From the NCBI GenBank assembly GCA_045650425.1, contig JAZRRD010000006.1, forward strand, positions 1-6,491: a stretch of 6,491 bases of DNA, given 5' to 3'. Under the pieces are notes generated by a model. The model saw only the letters and a program-made list of their open reading frames with translations, was not told the origin of the DNA and made no database searches. This DNA comes from RGIG1752 sp045650425 (GTDB lineage Bacteria; Bacillota_I; Bacilli_A; RF39; UBA660). Positions within the stretch are counted from its first letter, which is position 1. Each line of letters begins with the position of its first letter. Position numbers and translations under genes: made by a program. Below are positions 1 to 6,465 of the stretch, one piece after another.

Positions 1-2112
1 CTTGTTTTTATCCATTAAAATTGTATAATCTAATGTTACTTCTGGATATTTACTTAAAGGTTTATAAATAATATTTTCTTTATCTAAATTAATTAACATA
101 TCATAATCTAATTCTACTAATACTATACTCTTTTTCTTTCCAATTTTATTTGATGCAATACCATTCAATAAATCAATATAGCCTAATGATATTTCTCCAA
201 CTTTTATCTCTTTTTTTAATCCACATGATAACTCATCATCAGATACTGAAACATATGTTACTACCTTATTTTTAAAGTGTTTAACCAAATTTGCAACTAT
301 AGTTTTAGCTAAATTATAATTTGTCTCAGCGTTTTTTTCATCACTAGCTAAAATTATTGATAAGTGACGATGATTTTCATTATTTTGGATAACTGTACCT
401 ATTTCAAAAATATTAACATTACTTTGATATTTAAAATTCTCACGAACTGTATTTAATAATGAAATCGATAGGTTATCTCTTAAAATATTATTTTCAGTTT
501 TACCTAACAACGAAATATTTTCTTTTTCTATGCCTAATGATTTTAACATTTCAGTTTCATACCATAAATAAGAATGTACTTCATGAAGTTGATATCTTTC
601 TGCTAAAAACTTTTTAGTTTCATATTCTTCTTGATAAATAGTTTCATGTTCTTCAAAAGTTAAATTTAAACATAACGGTTTTTCTTCAAAATTTTCATAG
701 CCATAAATTCTTGCTATTTCTTCGATAATATCTGCTGCCATTGAAACATCTTTTGTTGCTCTATATGTAGGAACAATAACTTTATAACAATCTTGTTCAA
801 TACTAACTTTAAAATCTAAAGATGTTAAAATTCTTTCCACTATAGAATCATCTAAAGTAAATCCCATATACTTTGTTAATAATTCTTTTGATAAGCTAAC
901 TTTGATCTCATCTACTTTTTTTGGATATACATCAGTTAAATTAGATGAAATAATTAAATCTGGATTTTCATCTTTAAGTAATTTTACATATCTTTTAATT
1001 GCTAAGTCAGTCATATTTGGATCTAATGATTTTTCATATCTAGCACTTGCCTCAGTTCTAAGACCTAATCCAATTGCTGTTTTTCTAATAGATGCCGCAT
1101 TAAATGTTGCACTTTCTAAGAAAATTGAATCTGTTGTATCTAAAATTTCTGAGTCAAGCCCTCCCATAACACCTGCTATAGCAAAATACTTATCTGCATT
1201 TTTAATCATCAAATTATCTTTAGATAATGTTCTTTCTACTTTATCTAAAGTAGTAAATTTATCTCCATCCGAAGCATTTCCAACAATGATATTCTTCACT
1301 ATCTTTGAATCAAAAGCATGCATAGGTTGACCAAGCTCTAACATCAAATAATTAGTTAAGTCTACCATTAAAGAAATACTTCTTTGACCTGCATAATGTA
1401 AAAATATTTGCATATCCATAGGAGTTTTATTATTTTTTAAATTATCAACTCTAAGACCTGAATAACGGTAACATAAATCAGGATTTTCAATTTTAATATC
1501 TAAATCTTCTTTATCATTATCAATTTCTTCGATTTCTAATGATAATAATTCATTTTCTGTTATAGCAGCTATTTCCCTTGCTATACCATAATGACCCCAT
1601 AAATCAGGTCTATTTGTTAAAGATTTATTATCAATTTCTACAATTATATCTTCGATAGGATATATATCTTTTAAGTCAGTACCTAAAACAGTATCCTCTG
1701 GTAATTCTAAAATTCCAGAATGATCACTACCAATTCCTAATTCATCAGTAGCACAAAGCATACCTTGACTTAATACCCCTGCTATTTTTTTCTCGGTAAT
1801 AGTAAAACCAGATACCATTCCACCTACTTTTACTAATGCACATTTTAAGCCTACTTTAACATTTGGCGCTCCACATAAAATATCATATGTATTTGTACCA
1901 TCTGTCACTTTTAAAATATGATAGTTCTCTTTCTTTGGATGTTGTTCACATTCAATTATTTGAGCAACAACAACATCCTTCATATCTTTACCTTTTTCAA
2001 CTACACCTTCAACTTCTGCAGTACGTATTGTAAAAGTATTCCAAATATTTAACCAATCTATTGAATCACTATTTTTAATATATGATTTTAATTTATTACA
2101 TGATATTAACAT
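1..2112 (-). CDS. pheT: Phenylalanyl-tRNA synthetase beta subunit, 3' end beyond the window
   Basis: Beta subunit of the (alpha-beta)2 enzyme that charges tRNA-Phe in the cytoplasm; it binds and edits tRNA, while PheS carries the aminoacylation site. The frame is open for 704 codons with no in-frame stop and runs off the left edge. Bacterial PheT is usually about 800 residues, so roughly 90 are missing. Visible parts: an EMAP-type tRNA-binding OB fold at about 40-150 (HPKKENYHILKV, CGAPNVKVG, SQGMLCATDELG); NKSLTNRPDLWGHYGIARE at 163-180; the B3/B4 editing region from about 210 (GQRSISLMVDLTNY, LELGQPMHAFD at 258-268); then the B5 and catalytic-like regions. The last residues, LSKYPEVTLDYTILMD, open the ferredoxin-like anticodon-binding domain. 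The ATG at 2112-2110 is the first Met and lies 8 bp after the pheS stop, so the two are co-transcribed. A GGGA element next to the pheS TAG can serve as ribosome binding site. Family assignment is certain from the motifs. Confidence 0.97.
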   Translation of the reverse strand, partial: MLISCNKLKSYIKNSDSIDWLNIWNTFTIRTAEVEGVVEKGKDMKDVVVAQIIECEQHPKKENYHILKVTDGTNTYDILCGAPNVKVGLKCALVKVGGMVSGFTITEKKIAGVLSQGMLCATDELGIGSDHSGILELPEDTVLGTDLKDIYPIEDIIVEIDNKSLTNRPDLWGHYGIAREIAAITENELLSLEIEEIDNDKEDLDIKIENPDLCYRYSGLRVDNLKNNKTPMDMQIFLHYAGQRSISLMVDLTNYLMLELGQPMHAFDSKIVKNIIVGNASDGDKFTTLDKVERTLSKDNLMIKNADKYFAIAGVMGGLDSEILDTTDSIFLESATFNAASIRKTAIGLGLRTEASARYEKSLDPNMTDLAIKRYVKLLKDENPDLIISSNLTDVYPKKVDEIKVSLSKELLTKYMGFTLDDSIVERILTSLDFKVSIEQDCYKVIVPTYRATKDVSMAADIIEEIARIYGYENFEEKPLCLNLTFEEHETIYQEEYETKKFLAERYQLHEVHSYLWYETEMLKSLGIEKENISLLGKTENNILRDNLSISLLNTVRENFKYQSNVNIFEIGTVIQNNENHRHLSIILASDEKNAETNYNLAKTIVANLVKHFKNKVVTYVSVSDDELSCGLKKEIKVGEISLGYIDLLNGIASNKIGKKKSIVLVELDYDMLINLDKENIIYKPLSKYPEVTLDYTILMDKNK

Positions 2113-2120
2113 TCTAATCC

Positions 2121-3128
2121 CTACTTTCCATCAAATTCTTTTAAGATTCTTAAATCTCCAGAATTTAATACTCTTATGTCAGCGAATTTATATTTCATCA
2201 TTGCAAGACGAGTTAATCCCATTCCAAATGCAAATCCAGTATATTTGCTTGTATCTATGTTACTCATTCTTAGTACCTCTGGATGAATCATTCCGCATGG
2301 ACAAAGTTCAATCCATCCAGAATTTTTACAAGTCGGACACCCTTTTCCTCCACAAATTAAACAAGTACAGTCAAGTTCAAAACCAGGTTCTACGAAAGGA
2401 AAAAATCCCGGACGCAATCTGACATTAACATCAGTTTTAAAAACCTCTTTTAACATACCTTTCATAACATATATTAAATTACTTATTGATACATTTTCAT
2501 CTATTACCATTCCTTCGATTTGAAAGAAAGTATTTTCATGAGATGCATCTATATCTTCATTTCTAAAAACTCTTCCCGGAGCACATATTTTTAAAGGAGC
2601 TCCATATTTTTCCATTGCTCTTACTTGCATTGGTGAAGTATGTGTTCTAAGTAAATCTCCATTACTTAACCAATAAGTATCTTGCATGTCACGAGCAGGA
2701 TGAGTATCAGGTATATTTAAAGCCTCAAAGTTATAATATTCTTTTTCCATTTCTGGACCAGAAAGAATAGTAAATCCCATTCTTTTTAAAATATCAGTAA
2801 CTTCTTTACCAACCAATGTTATAGGATGCAAAGACCCATTTTCTAGAGTTACTGGTAGTGTATCATCAAAAGAAATATTACTTTTACTATTAATTTCTTC
2901 TAATCTTTTATTTATCTTTCCTTCTAACTCACCCTTAATTTTATTAAATAATCCACCATATTTCTTTTTATCTTCAATACTCATATCTTTAAGTGATGAA
3001 AGTAATGAAAATAGTTCACTCTTCTTTCCTAAATATTTAGATTTAACTACTAAAAGATCAGCTTCTTTAACACAAGAATCTGCTTCCTTTATACACTCGC
3101 TCACTATAACTTTTAATTTTTCTTGCAT
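2121..3128 (-). CDS. pheS: Phenylalanyl-tRNA synthetase alpha subunit
   Basis: Catalytic alpha subunit (335 residues, normal length) of the class II synthetase that activates phenylalanine with ATP and transfers it to tRNA-Phe. Residues 1-85 are the charged N-terminal coiled coil that grips tRNA. The class II core follows: motif 1 region with HPARDMQDTYW (143-153) and LLRTHTSPMQVRAM (159-172); motif 2, GRVFRNEDIDASHENTFFQ (185-203) followed by IEG; motif 3, GFAFGMGLTRLAMMKY (298-313). GFAFGMG keeps the small Ala (residue 300) that shapes the phenylalanine pocket. Between motifs 2 and 3 lies a Cys cluster (Cys254, 256, 259, 264, 267, 276, 278) resembling, but richer than, the CxxCxxxxCxxC insert that I recall in other Bacillota PheS. 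The ATG is fixed by AAGGAGG 7 nt upstream. First gene of the operon, downstream of a Phe T-box; stop is TAG. Confidence 0.98.
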   Translation of the reverse strand: MQEKLKVIVSECIKEADSCVKEADLLVVKSKYLGKKSELFSLLSSLKDMSIEDKKKYGGLFNKIKGELEGKINKRLEEINSKSNISFDDTLPVTLENGSLHPITLVGKEVTDILKRMGFTILSGPEMEKEYYNFEALNIPDTHPARDMQDTYWLSNGDLLRTHTSPMQVRAMEKYGAPLKICAPGRVFRNEDIDASHENTFFQIEGMVIDENVSISNLIYVMKGMLKEVFKTDVNVRLRPGFFPFVEPGFELDCTCLICGGKGCPTCKNSGWIELCPCGMIHPEVLRMSNIDTSKYTGFAFGMGLTRLAMMKYKFADIRVLNSGDLRILKEFDGK

Positions 3129-3135
3129 AATTTTT

Positions 3136-3142
3136 CCTCCTT
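3136..3142 (-). promoter_or_regulatory. pheS ribosome binding site
   Basis: The minus strand reads AAGGAGG, a near-perfect Shine-Dalgarno, 7 nt before the pheS ATG. It lies directly after the U-rich end of the T-box leader. If the leader acted at translation rather than transcription, this would be the site to sequester, but I see no good CCUCC-type complement in the leader. Confidence 0.93.
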
Positions 3143-3147
3143 AAATT

Positions 3148-3178
3148 AAAAAAAATCTTAAAACTTGGGACGAGATTT
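3148..3178 (-). terminator. Candidate weak terminator of the T-box leader
   Basis: AAAUCU (3178-3173) can pair with AGAUUU (3158-3153) across a 14-nt loop, running into a tract of eight U (3155-3148). It overlaps antiterminator helix A2, so the two folds exclude each other, as required for a T-box switch. However, it has only six mostly A-U pairs, and the usual GC-rich partner for CGUCCC is absent downstream. Either this weak hairpin works because of the long U tract, or the switch acts another way. Confidence 0.4.
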
Positions 3179-3197
3179 ACCCGCGGTACCACCCAAA
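3164..3197 (-). promoter_or_regulatory. T-box antiterminator hairpin
   Basis: On the minus strand UUUGGG (3197-3192) can pair with CCCAAG (3169-3164, one G-U pair) to form helix A1. This leaves the 7-nt bulge UGGUACC characteristic of the family. Helix A2 forms from GCGGG (3184-3180) and CUCGU (3174-3170) around the loop UAAAU. The layout matches the known T-box antiterminator that is stabilised by the tRNA acceptor end. Pairing was done by eye. Confidence 0.85.
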
Positions 3198-3316
3198 TTC
3201 TAGGATTCTAGCTCTTCATAGTTTATAGCACTACATACTATTAAAAACTCCGATAGTGAAATTCATTATATATTTTATCTTGAAATACTCTCAGCTAATA
3301 ATATTTCATCTCTGTA

Positions 3317-3360
3317 TTAGAAAACATATAATTACTTAAATATCTTCATCGCTTTTCTAA
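3317..3360. repeat. 8-bp perfect inverted repeat in the T-box 5' arm
   Basis: TTAGAAAA (3317-3324) and TTTTCTAA (3353-3360) are perfect inverted copies 28 nt apart. In the leader RNA they would pair the 5' end with the distal part of stem I, across the stem I base. The arms are AT-only except for one G-C pair, so chance in an AT-rich region is possible. Confidence 0.5.
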
Positions 3361-3365
3361 CATTG

Positions 3366-3394
3366 ATTTTAACATTTACTTTATAATTAGTCAA
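3366..3394 (-). promoter_or_regulatory. Promoter of the pheST operon
   Basis: On the minus strand TTGACT (3394-3389) and TAAAAT (3371-3366) are separated by exactly 17 nt. TGT directly before the -10 gives an extended -10 (TGTTAAAAT). Transcription would begin near 3359, just upstream of T-box stem I, which independently supports the call. This is a vegetative sigma-A type promoter. Confidence 0.87.
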
Positions 3395-3406
3395 TAAGTA
3401 TTATTC

Positions 3407-3435
3407 TTGACATTAAACCAATAAAATTTTAAAAT
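3407..3435 (+). promoter_or_regulatory. Promoter of the 529-residue paralog gene
   Basis: TTGACA (3407-3412), a 17-nt spacer and TAAAAT (3430-3435) form a near-consensus sigma-A promoter. The start point would be near 3442, giving a leader of only about 14 nt before the ATG. It lies back to back with the pheST promoter: the two -35 boxes are 12 bp apart on opposite strands. Confidence 0.87.
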
Positions 3436-3443
3436 AAGCATTT

Positions 3444-3449
3444 AGGAAG
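3444..3449 (+). promoter_or_regulatory. Ribosome binding site of the 529-residue paralog gene
   Basis: AGGAAG lies 6 nt before the ATG at 3456, and so close to the predicted transcript start that almost the whole 5' UTR is the ribosome binding site. This fixes the chosen start. Confidence 0.75.
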
Positions 3450-3455
3450 TGACAT

Positions 3456-5045
3456 ATGAAACATTTAATAAACAAATTAATATTGTTAATAAATATTACT
3501 CATAAAATTGACCCTAAATTAAGCTTAGAAGAGATATTAGAATCAGAAAAAAAATATAAAAAAGAATGTAAATGCGCAAAATACTTTCACTTATCAGCTT
3601 CTCCATTATATTTAATAATAAGTTTATTAACAAATAGCATTTCTGCACTTAATATTATAATTGGAACATTTTCAGCTATTTTAAATATAATTTTTACAGC
3701 TAAATATTATTTGCATCAAAAAGCAACAGAATCTAGAATCATAAAAATTCAAGGATTAATTGAAGACAAAAAATATGATTATTTAGCTAAATATATCAAA
3801 GAACCATCTCCACAAATAGTAGCAACAATAAATAAACTAAATAATGAAGTTCTTTTTGAGCTTGATCCTGAAATTCACACATTTATTCAAAATAGTATTA
3901 CATCTAATGTCTTTACAGCTACGCAAGATTTTGGAGAAATTTTTGATTACTTGAATAATGCTAATTTAAATGATGAAGAATTGTTGAATATTATCTGTCA
4001 TATATACTGTAAAAATTATGAATTATTTAATGGAGAGCTTTGTGATATATTTCTTGAAGAAAAACATTTTAATCCAAGTAAATCTAAATATTTTCATATA
4101 TGCGAACAAGTTAATTTAGCCAAAAACATCATAAACGACGGATTAATTATTCCCAACAATATTACTTATGAAGAAGAAACTAAAAACATTTTAACTTTAG
4201 ATGGCTTTCTAAATATACCTAATAATTTATTAAAAATGATTATTGATAAAAGTAATAATTCATATCGTAAAACTGCCAGAAAAGAAAACAAACGTAAGAT
4301 TAAACAAGAAAAATTAAAACTACTTTTAGAAAAAATCAATAATAATTGCGATATTACAGAACAAGATATAATTAATTTAAAAGTATTATTGCAGGATTTA
4401 GATTATGAAAAAGATGAAGCACAACGATTAATTAATTTATTTACAATTAAATATGATGAATCTCAAACGAAAAAACAAAGCGCAAAAAGAGAAAATGAGC
4501 TTAAAACAAATCTAGCAAAACAAGATGCCTTAAACAATTTATATCTTTTACTAAAAGTAACAGACAACAGTTTTGAACCTTATAAAGTTTTAAACGATTT
4601 TGAAATTGAAATAATAAAATCTTCATTAACAACAATTGGTTACACAAAGGATAAAATAGATTTAATTATTTCCAAAATAATTAAGTTTAATGAATCTGTC
4701 AATAAATTAGAAGAAGAAAATAAACTTCTTACATTTAAGAGTAAAATATTCCAAAAAATTTCAGAAGAAGAATTAGATACATACACTGATAATATTGAAA
4801 ATTTATATACTTACGCAATCAAATTTATAAATGACAATTCTAGTGATATTACTTTAAAATTCTATAAAGATAAATTAATAGATTTAATAAATAAAATAGA
4901 TTTTTACATATATAATTTATTAAATACAAGTTCCCAGAACGATTTAAATGAACTAAAATTTTTATTTTTAGAAATAGATAATTGTTTTAATGATATGTAT
5001 AATATAAATCCATTAATTAGACAAAGACTAACTCAAAATGATTAG
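3456..5045 (+). CDS. Uncharacterised membrane-anchored protein, paralog of the downstream gene
   Basis: I do not recognise this 529-residue protein. Residues 1-45 are basic (KKYKKECKCAKY before the membrane part). Two hydrophobic helices follow at about 47-65 and 66-86, separated by a short turn. The positive flank suggests both ends are cytoplasmic with a membrane hairpin between; no signal peptide is apparent. From PQI (119-121) to IRQRL (521-525) it aligns colinearly with the next gene's product. The best blocks are KNYELFNG (186-193), NILTLDGFLNIPNNLLKMI (244-262) and FLEIDNCFNDMY (504-515). About 268-360 is highly charged and probably coiled or extended helix. A motif of the form [LI]-[TN]-x-x-[ED]-[IL] with a hydrophobic tail recurs at 171, 300, 379 and about 492, suggesting helical repeats. 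There is no tryptophan, and no nucleotide-binding, protease or nuclease motif was seen. It is transcribed alone from its own promoter, divergently from pheST, with its own terminator. Gene call is firm; function unknown. Confidence 0.93.
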   Translation: MKHLINKLILLINITHKIDPKLSLEEILESEKKYKKECKCAKYFHLSASPLYLIISLLTNSISALNIIIGTFSAILNIIFTAKYYLHQKATESRIIKIQGLIEDKKYDYLAKYIKEPSPQIVATINKLNNEVLFELDPEIHTFIQNSITSNVFTATQDFGEIFDYLNNANLNDEELLNIICHIYCKNYELFNGELCDIFLEEKHFNPSKSKYFHICEQVNLAKNIINDGLIIPNNITYEEETKNILTLDGFLNIPNNLLKMIIDKSNNSYRKTARKENKRKIKQEKLKLLLEKINNNCDITEQDIINLKVLLQDLDYEKDEAQRLINLFTIKYDESQTKKQSAKRENELKTNLAKQDALNNLYLLLKVTDNSFEPYKVLNDFEIEIIKSSLTTIGYTKDKIDLIISKIIKFNESVNKLEEENKLLTFKSKIFQKISEEELDTYTDNIENLYTYAIKFINDNSSDITLKFYKDKLIDLINKIDFYIYNLLNTSSQNDLNELKFLFLEIDNCFNDMYNINPLIRQRLTQND

Positions 5046-5052
5046 TCTTTTT
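5023..5052 (+). terminator. Intrinsic terminator overlapping the end of the 529-residue gene
   Basis: AAAGACTAA (5023-5031) and TTAGTCTTT (5042-5050) form a perfect 9-bp stem with a 10-nt loop, followed by a short T tract (5048-5052). The stem includes the last coding triplets and the TAG stop. The stem is AT-rich and the T run only five long, so some readthrough into the next gene is possible. Confidence 0.72.
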
Positions 5053-5054
5053 GC

Positions 5055-5083
5055 TTGACATTAATGCTTAAAAATAATAGAAT
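5055..5083 (+). promoter_or_regulatory. Promoter of the 452-residue paralog gene
   Basis: TTGACA (5055-5060), 17 nt, then TAGAAT (5078-5083). The 11 bases CTTGACATTAA around the -35 are identical to those at the first paralog's promoter (3406-3416). It starts 2 nt after the T tract of the preceding terminator. The predicted start is near 5090, with a leader of about 17 nt. Confidence 0.85.
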
Positions 5084-5092
5084 ACAATCTAC

Positions 5093-5100
5093 AGGGAGGG
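5093..5100 (+). promoter_or_regulatory. Ribosome binding site of the 452-residue paralog gene
   Basis: AGGGAGGG ends 6 nt before the ATG at 5107. It is stronger than the AGGAAG of the first paralog, which may mean higher translation, and it favours Met1 over the in-frame Met5. Confidence 0.85.
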
Positions 5101-5106
5101 ATAATA

Positions 5107-6465
5107 ATGGATGTACTTATGGCTTATAGCGACGAAGATGGATCACTTAAATATCGCTTTGATAATTCATATATAGTAGATAAACCACATAAACCTATAA
5201 AAATTAAAAATTGTCCACAAATTTTATTAAACTATATTGAAAAGTTATATTATTCAAAAGAAAAAAATGAATTAAAAACTATTTTATGTAAAGCTGTAGC
5301 AGAAAATCAAAGAATGATAATTCAAGAGTTTAAAACTTTGTATGAACAACTTGTAAAAGATGGATTTAATAGCGATGAGATTGTTGAAATAATAGCATAT
5401 TTGTATAGTAGAAATTATGAATTTTTTAATGGAAGTAACCATGCCGAATTCTTAAAAATAGAACTTTTAAATCCAACAATTTTTAAATACAATCAATATT
5501 ATAATTATGCTACCCAAGCCAAAAATATTATTGATTATGAAGGTCATATAGTAGCTCAAAATAAAAAACTAGATAAAGAAATGCGTAAAATTTTAACTTT
5601 TGGTGGATTTTTAGAAATACCCGAAATTCTTTTAAATATGATTGTTTCAACTTCTAATAAAGAATATTATGCTGAAGAAAAGAAAAAAGCTCAAAAGTTA
5701 GAATTGGATACTTTATTTCAAAAGGCTGCAGATAATGAAAAAGATTTAACTATTAAAGAAATTGAAAGAATAAAAGCTTTAATGGCATATTTTAAATATG
5801 AAATATCTGAAATAGATGCAACATATAACTATTTATTAAATCGATATAATTTACGTAACGAAAATAAAAAAATAGAATCGACATTTGATATAAAAGAACA
5901 ACATAAAAAAGCAAAAGAATTACTTAATTACTATTTTACATATGTAAATGGAAATTTAACTCTTCATACATCCTTAATAATTCCAGAAGAAGAAATAAAA
6001 GAAATTACTGAAGCTTTACAAATAATTGGATGTACAAAAAAAAGGATTGCAGAATTAGTTAATGAAATAAACAAACATAATAAAATAACAATAGAATCTA
6101 AGACACAAGAACAAGCAGAATTATTAAAAGAGCAATTGTTCAATTTATTAAATAACGATGAAACAATCAAATTTTCTGCGGACGTAAATATTTTATATGA
6201 ACATGCTTTAAATTTAATAACTAATTTTAATAAAGATTTAATTTTACAAAATTATATAAAAAAATTAAGTGATTCAATTAATAGCATAAACTTAGTAATT
6301 TCAAACTTAATATACATTGATGAAATAACTATTATGAGTGTAGCTTTTACAGATGATGATATACTAAATTTACAAATTGCTTTTTTAGAAATTGATGAAT
6401 GTTTCGAAAATATTTATTTAATCCAACCTCAAATTAGAAAAAGACTAGTTAATAATTACAACTAA
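5107..6465 (+). CDS. Uncharacterised soluble protein, paralog of the upstream gene
   Basis: I do not recognise this 452-residue protein. It aligns with the upstream gene product from PQI (37-39) to IRKRL (443-447), with only small gaps. In the C-terminal block 418-447, 16 of 30 residues match by hand count. In KILTFGGFLEIPEILLNMI (161-179), 12 of 19 match. RNYEFFNG (102-109), NP (122-123) and AKNII (138-142) are also shared. In place of the paralog's membrane hairpin it has a 35-residue polar leader (MDVLMAYSDEDGSLKYRFDN and onward), so it is predicted to be cytoplasmic. A charged helical stretch spans about 184-275. The [LIF]-[TNP]-x-x-[ED]-I motif recurs at 87, 214, 292 and 414. There is no tryptophan and no recognised catalytic motif. 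It is a single-gene transcription unit with its own promoter and terminator. The pairing suggests a membrane-bound and a soluble form of one helical scaffold, but that role is inference only. Confidence 0.93.
   Translation: MDVLMAYSDEDGSLKYRFDNSYIVDKPHKPIKIKNCPQILLNYIEKLYYSKEKNELKTILCKAVAENQRMIIQEFKTLYEQLVKDGFNSDEIVEIIAYLYSRNYEFFNGSNHAEFLKIELLNPTIFKYNQYYNYATQAKNIIDYEGHIVAQNKKLDKEMRKILTFGGFLEIPEILLNMIVSTSNKEYYAEEKKKAQKLELDTLFQKAADNEKDLTIKEIERIKALMAYFKYEISEIDATYNYLLNRYNLRNENKKIESTFDIKEQHKKAKELLNYYFTYVNGNLTLHTSLIIPEEEIKEITEALQIIGCTKKRIAELVNEINKHNKITIESKTQEQAELLKEQLFNLLNNDETIKFSADVNILYEHALNLITNFNKDLILQNYIKKLSDSINSINLVISNLIYIDEITIMSVAFTDDDILNLQIAFLEIDECFENIYLIQPQIRKRLVNNYN

Larger units (their letters stand above)
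3148..3359 (-). promoter_or_regulatory. T-box leader (tRNA-Phe-responsive riboswitch) of pheST
   Basis: The leader senses uncharged tRNA-Phe and permits expression of pheST. Read on the minus strand, the diagnostic T-box core AATTTGGGTGGTACCGCGG lies at 3199-3181; its UGGU (3191-3188) pairs with the tRNA ACCA end. Stem I starts with AGCGATGAAGA (3353-3343) and closes with UAUCG (3255-3251). The specifier loop contains GAAU-UUC-A, with the Phe codon UUC at 3260-3258, matching the usual GAAx-codon-A layout. The distal arm includes CAGAGA (3314-3309) and GCTGAGAG within a GAAATA/TATTTC hairpin, a common form of the stem I apex. The leader is about 210 nt from the predicted start to the U run. 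The left boundary is set at the end of the U run. Class and specificity are well supported; the exact transcription start is inferred from the promoter. Confidence 0.95.

Noticed and set aside
902..1330. 142-codon open frame on the plus strand
   Set aside because: It lies wholly inside pheT on the opposite strand, has no ribosome binding site, and its translation is a low-complexity antisense shadow.
2201..2422. 73-codon open frame on the plus strand
   Set aside because: It lies inside the conserved motif 3 and Cys-cluster part of pheS on the opposite strand; there is no promoter or ribosome binding site.
3456..3515. Signal peptide at the start of the 529-residue protein
   Set aside because: The first hydrophobic stretch (LILLINI) is too short and is followed by a long charged region with no cleavage motif; the true hydrophobic segments are at 47-86.
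5964..6170. 68-codon open frame on the minus strand, hydrophobic
   Set aside because: Antisense to the helical 452-residue protein; Lys/Glu/Asn-rich codons read backwards give Phe/Leu/Ile runs, so the apparent membrane protein is an artefact.
3456..6465. Toxin-antitoxin or phage-defence pair
   Set aside because: Both products are large paralogs with separate promoters and terminators, and no nuclease, ATPase or other effector motif was seen, so nothing supports this beyond gene pairing.
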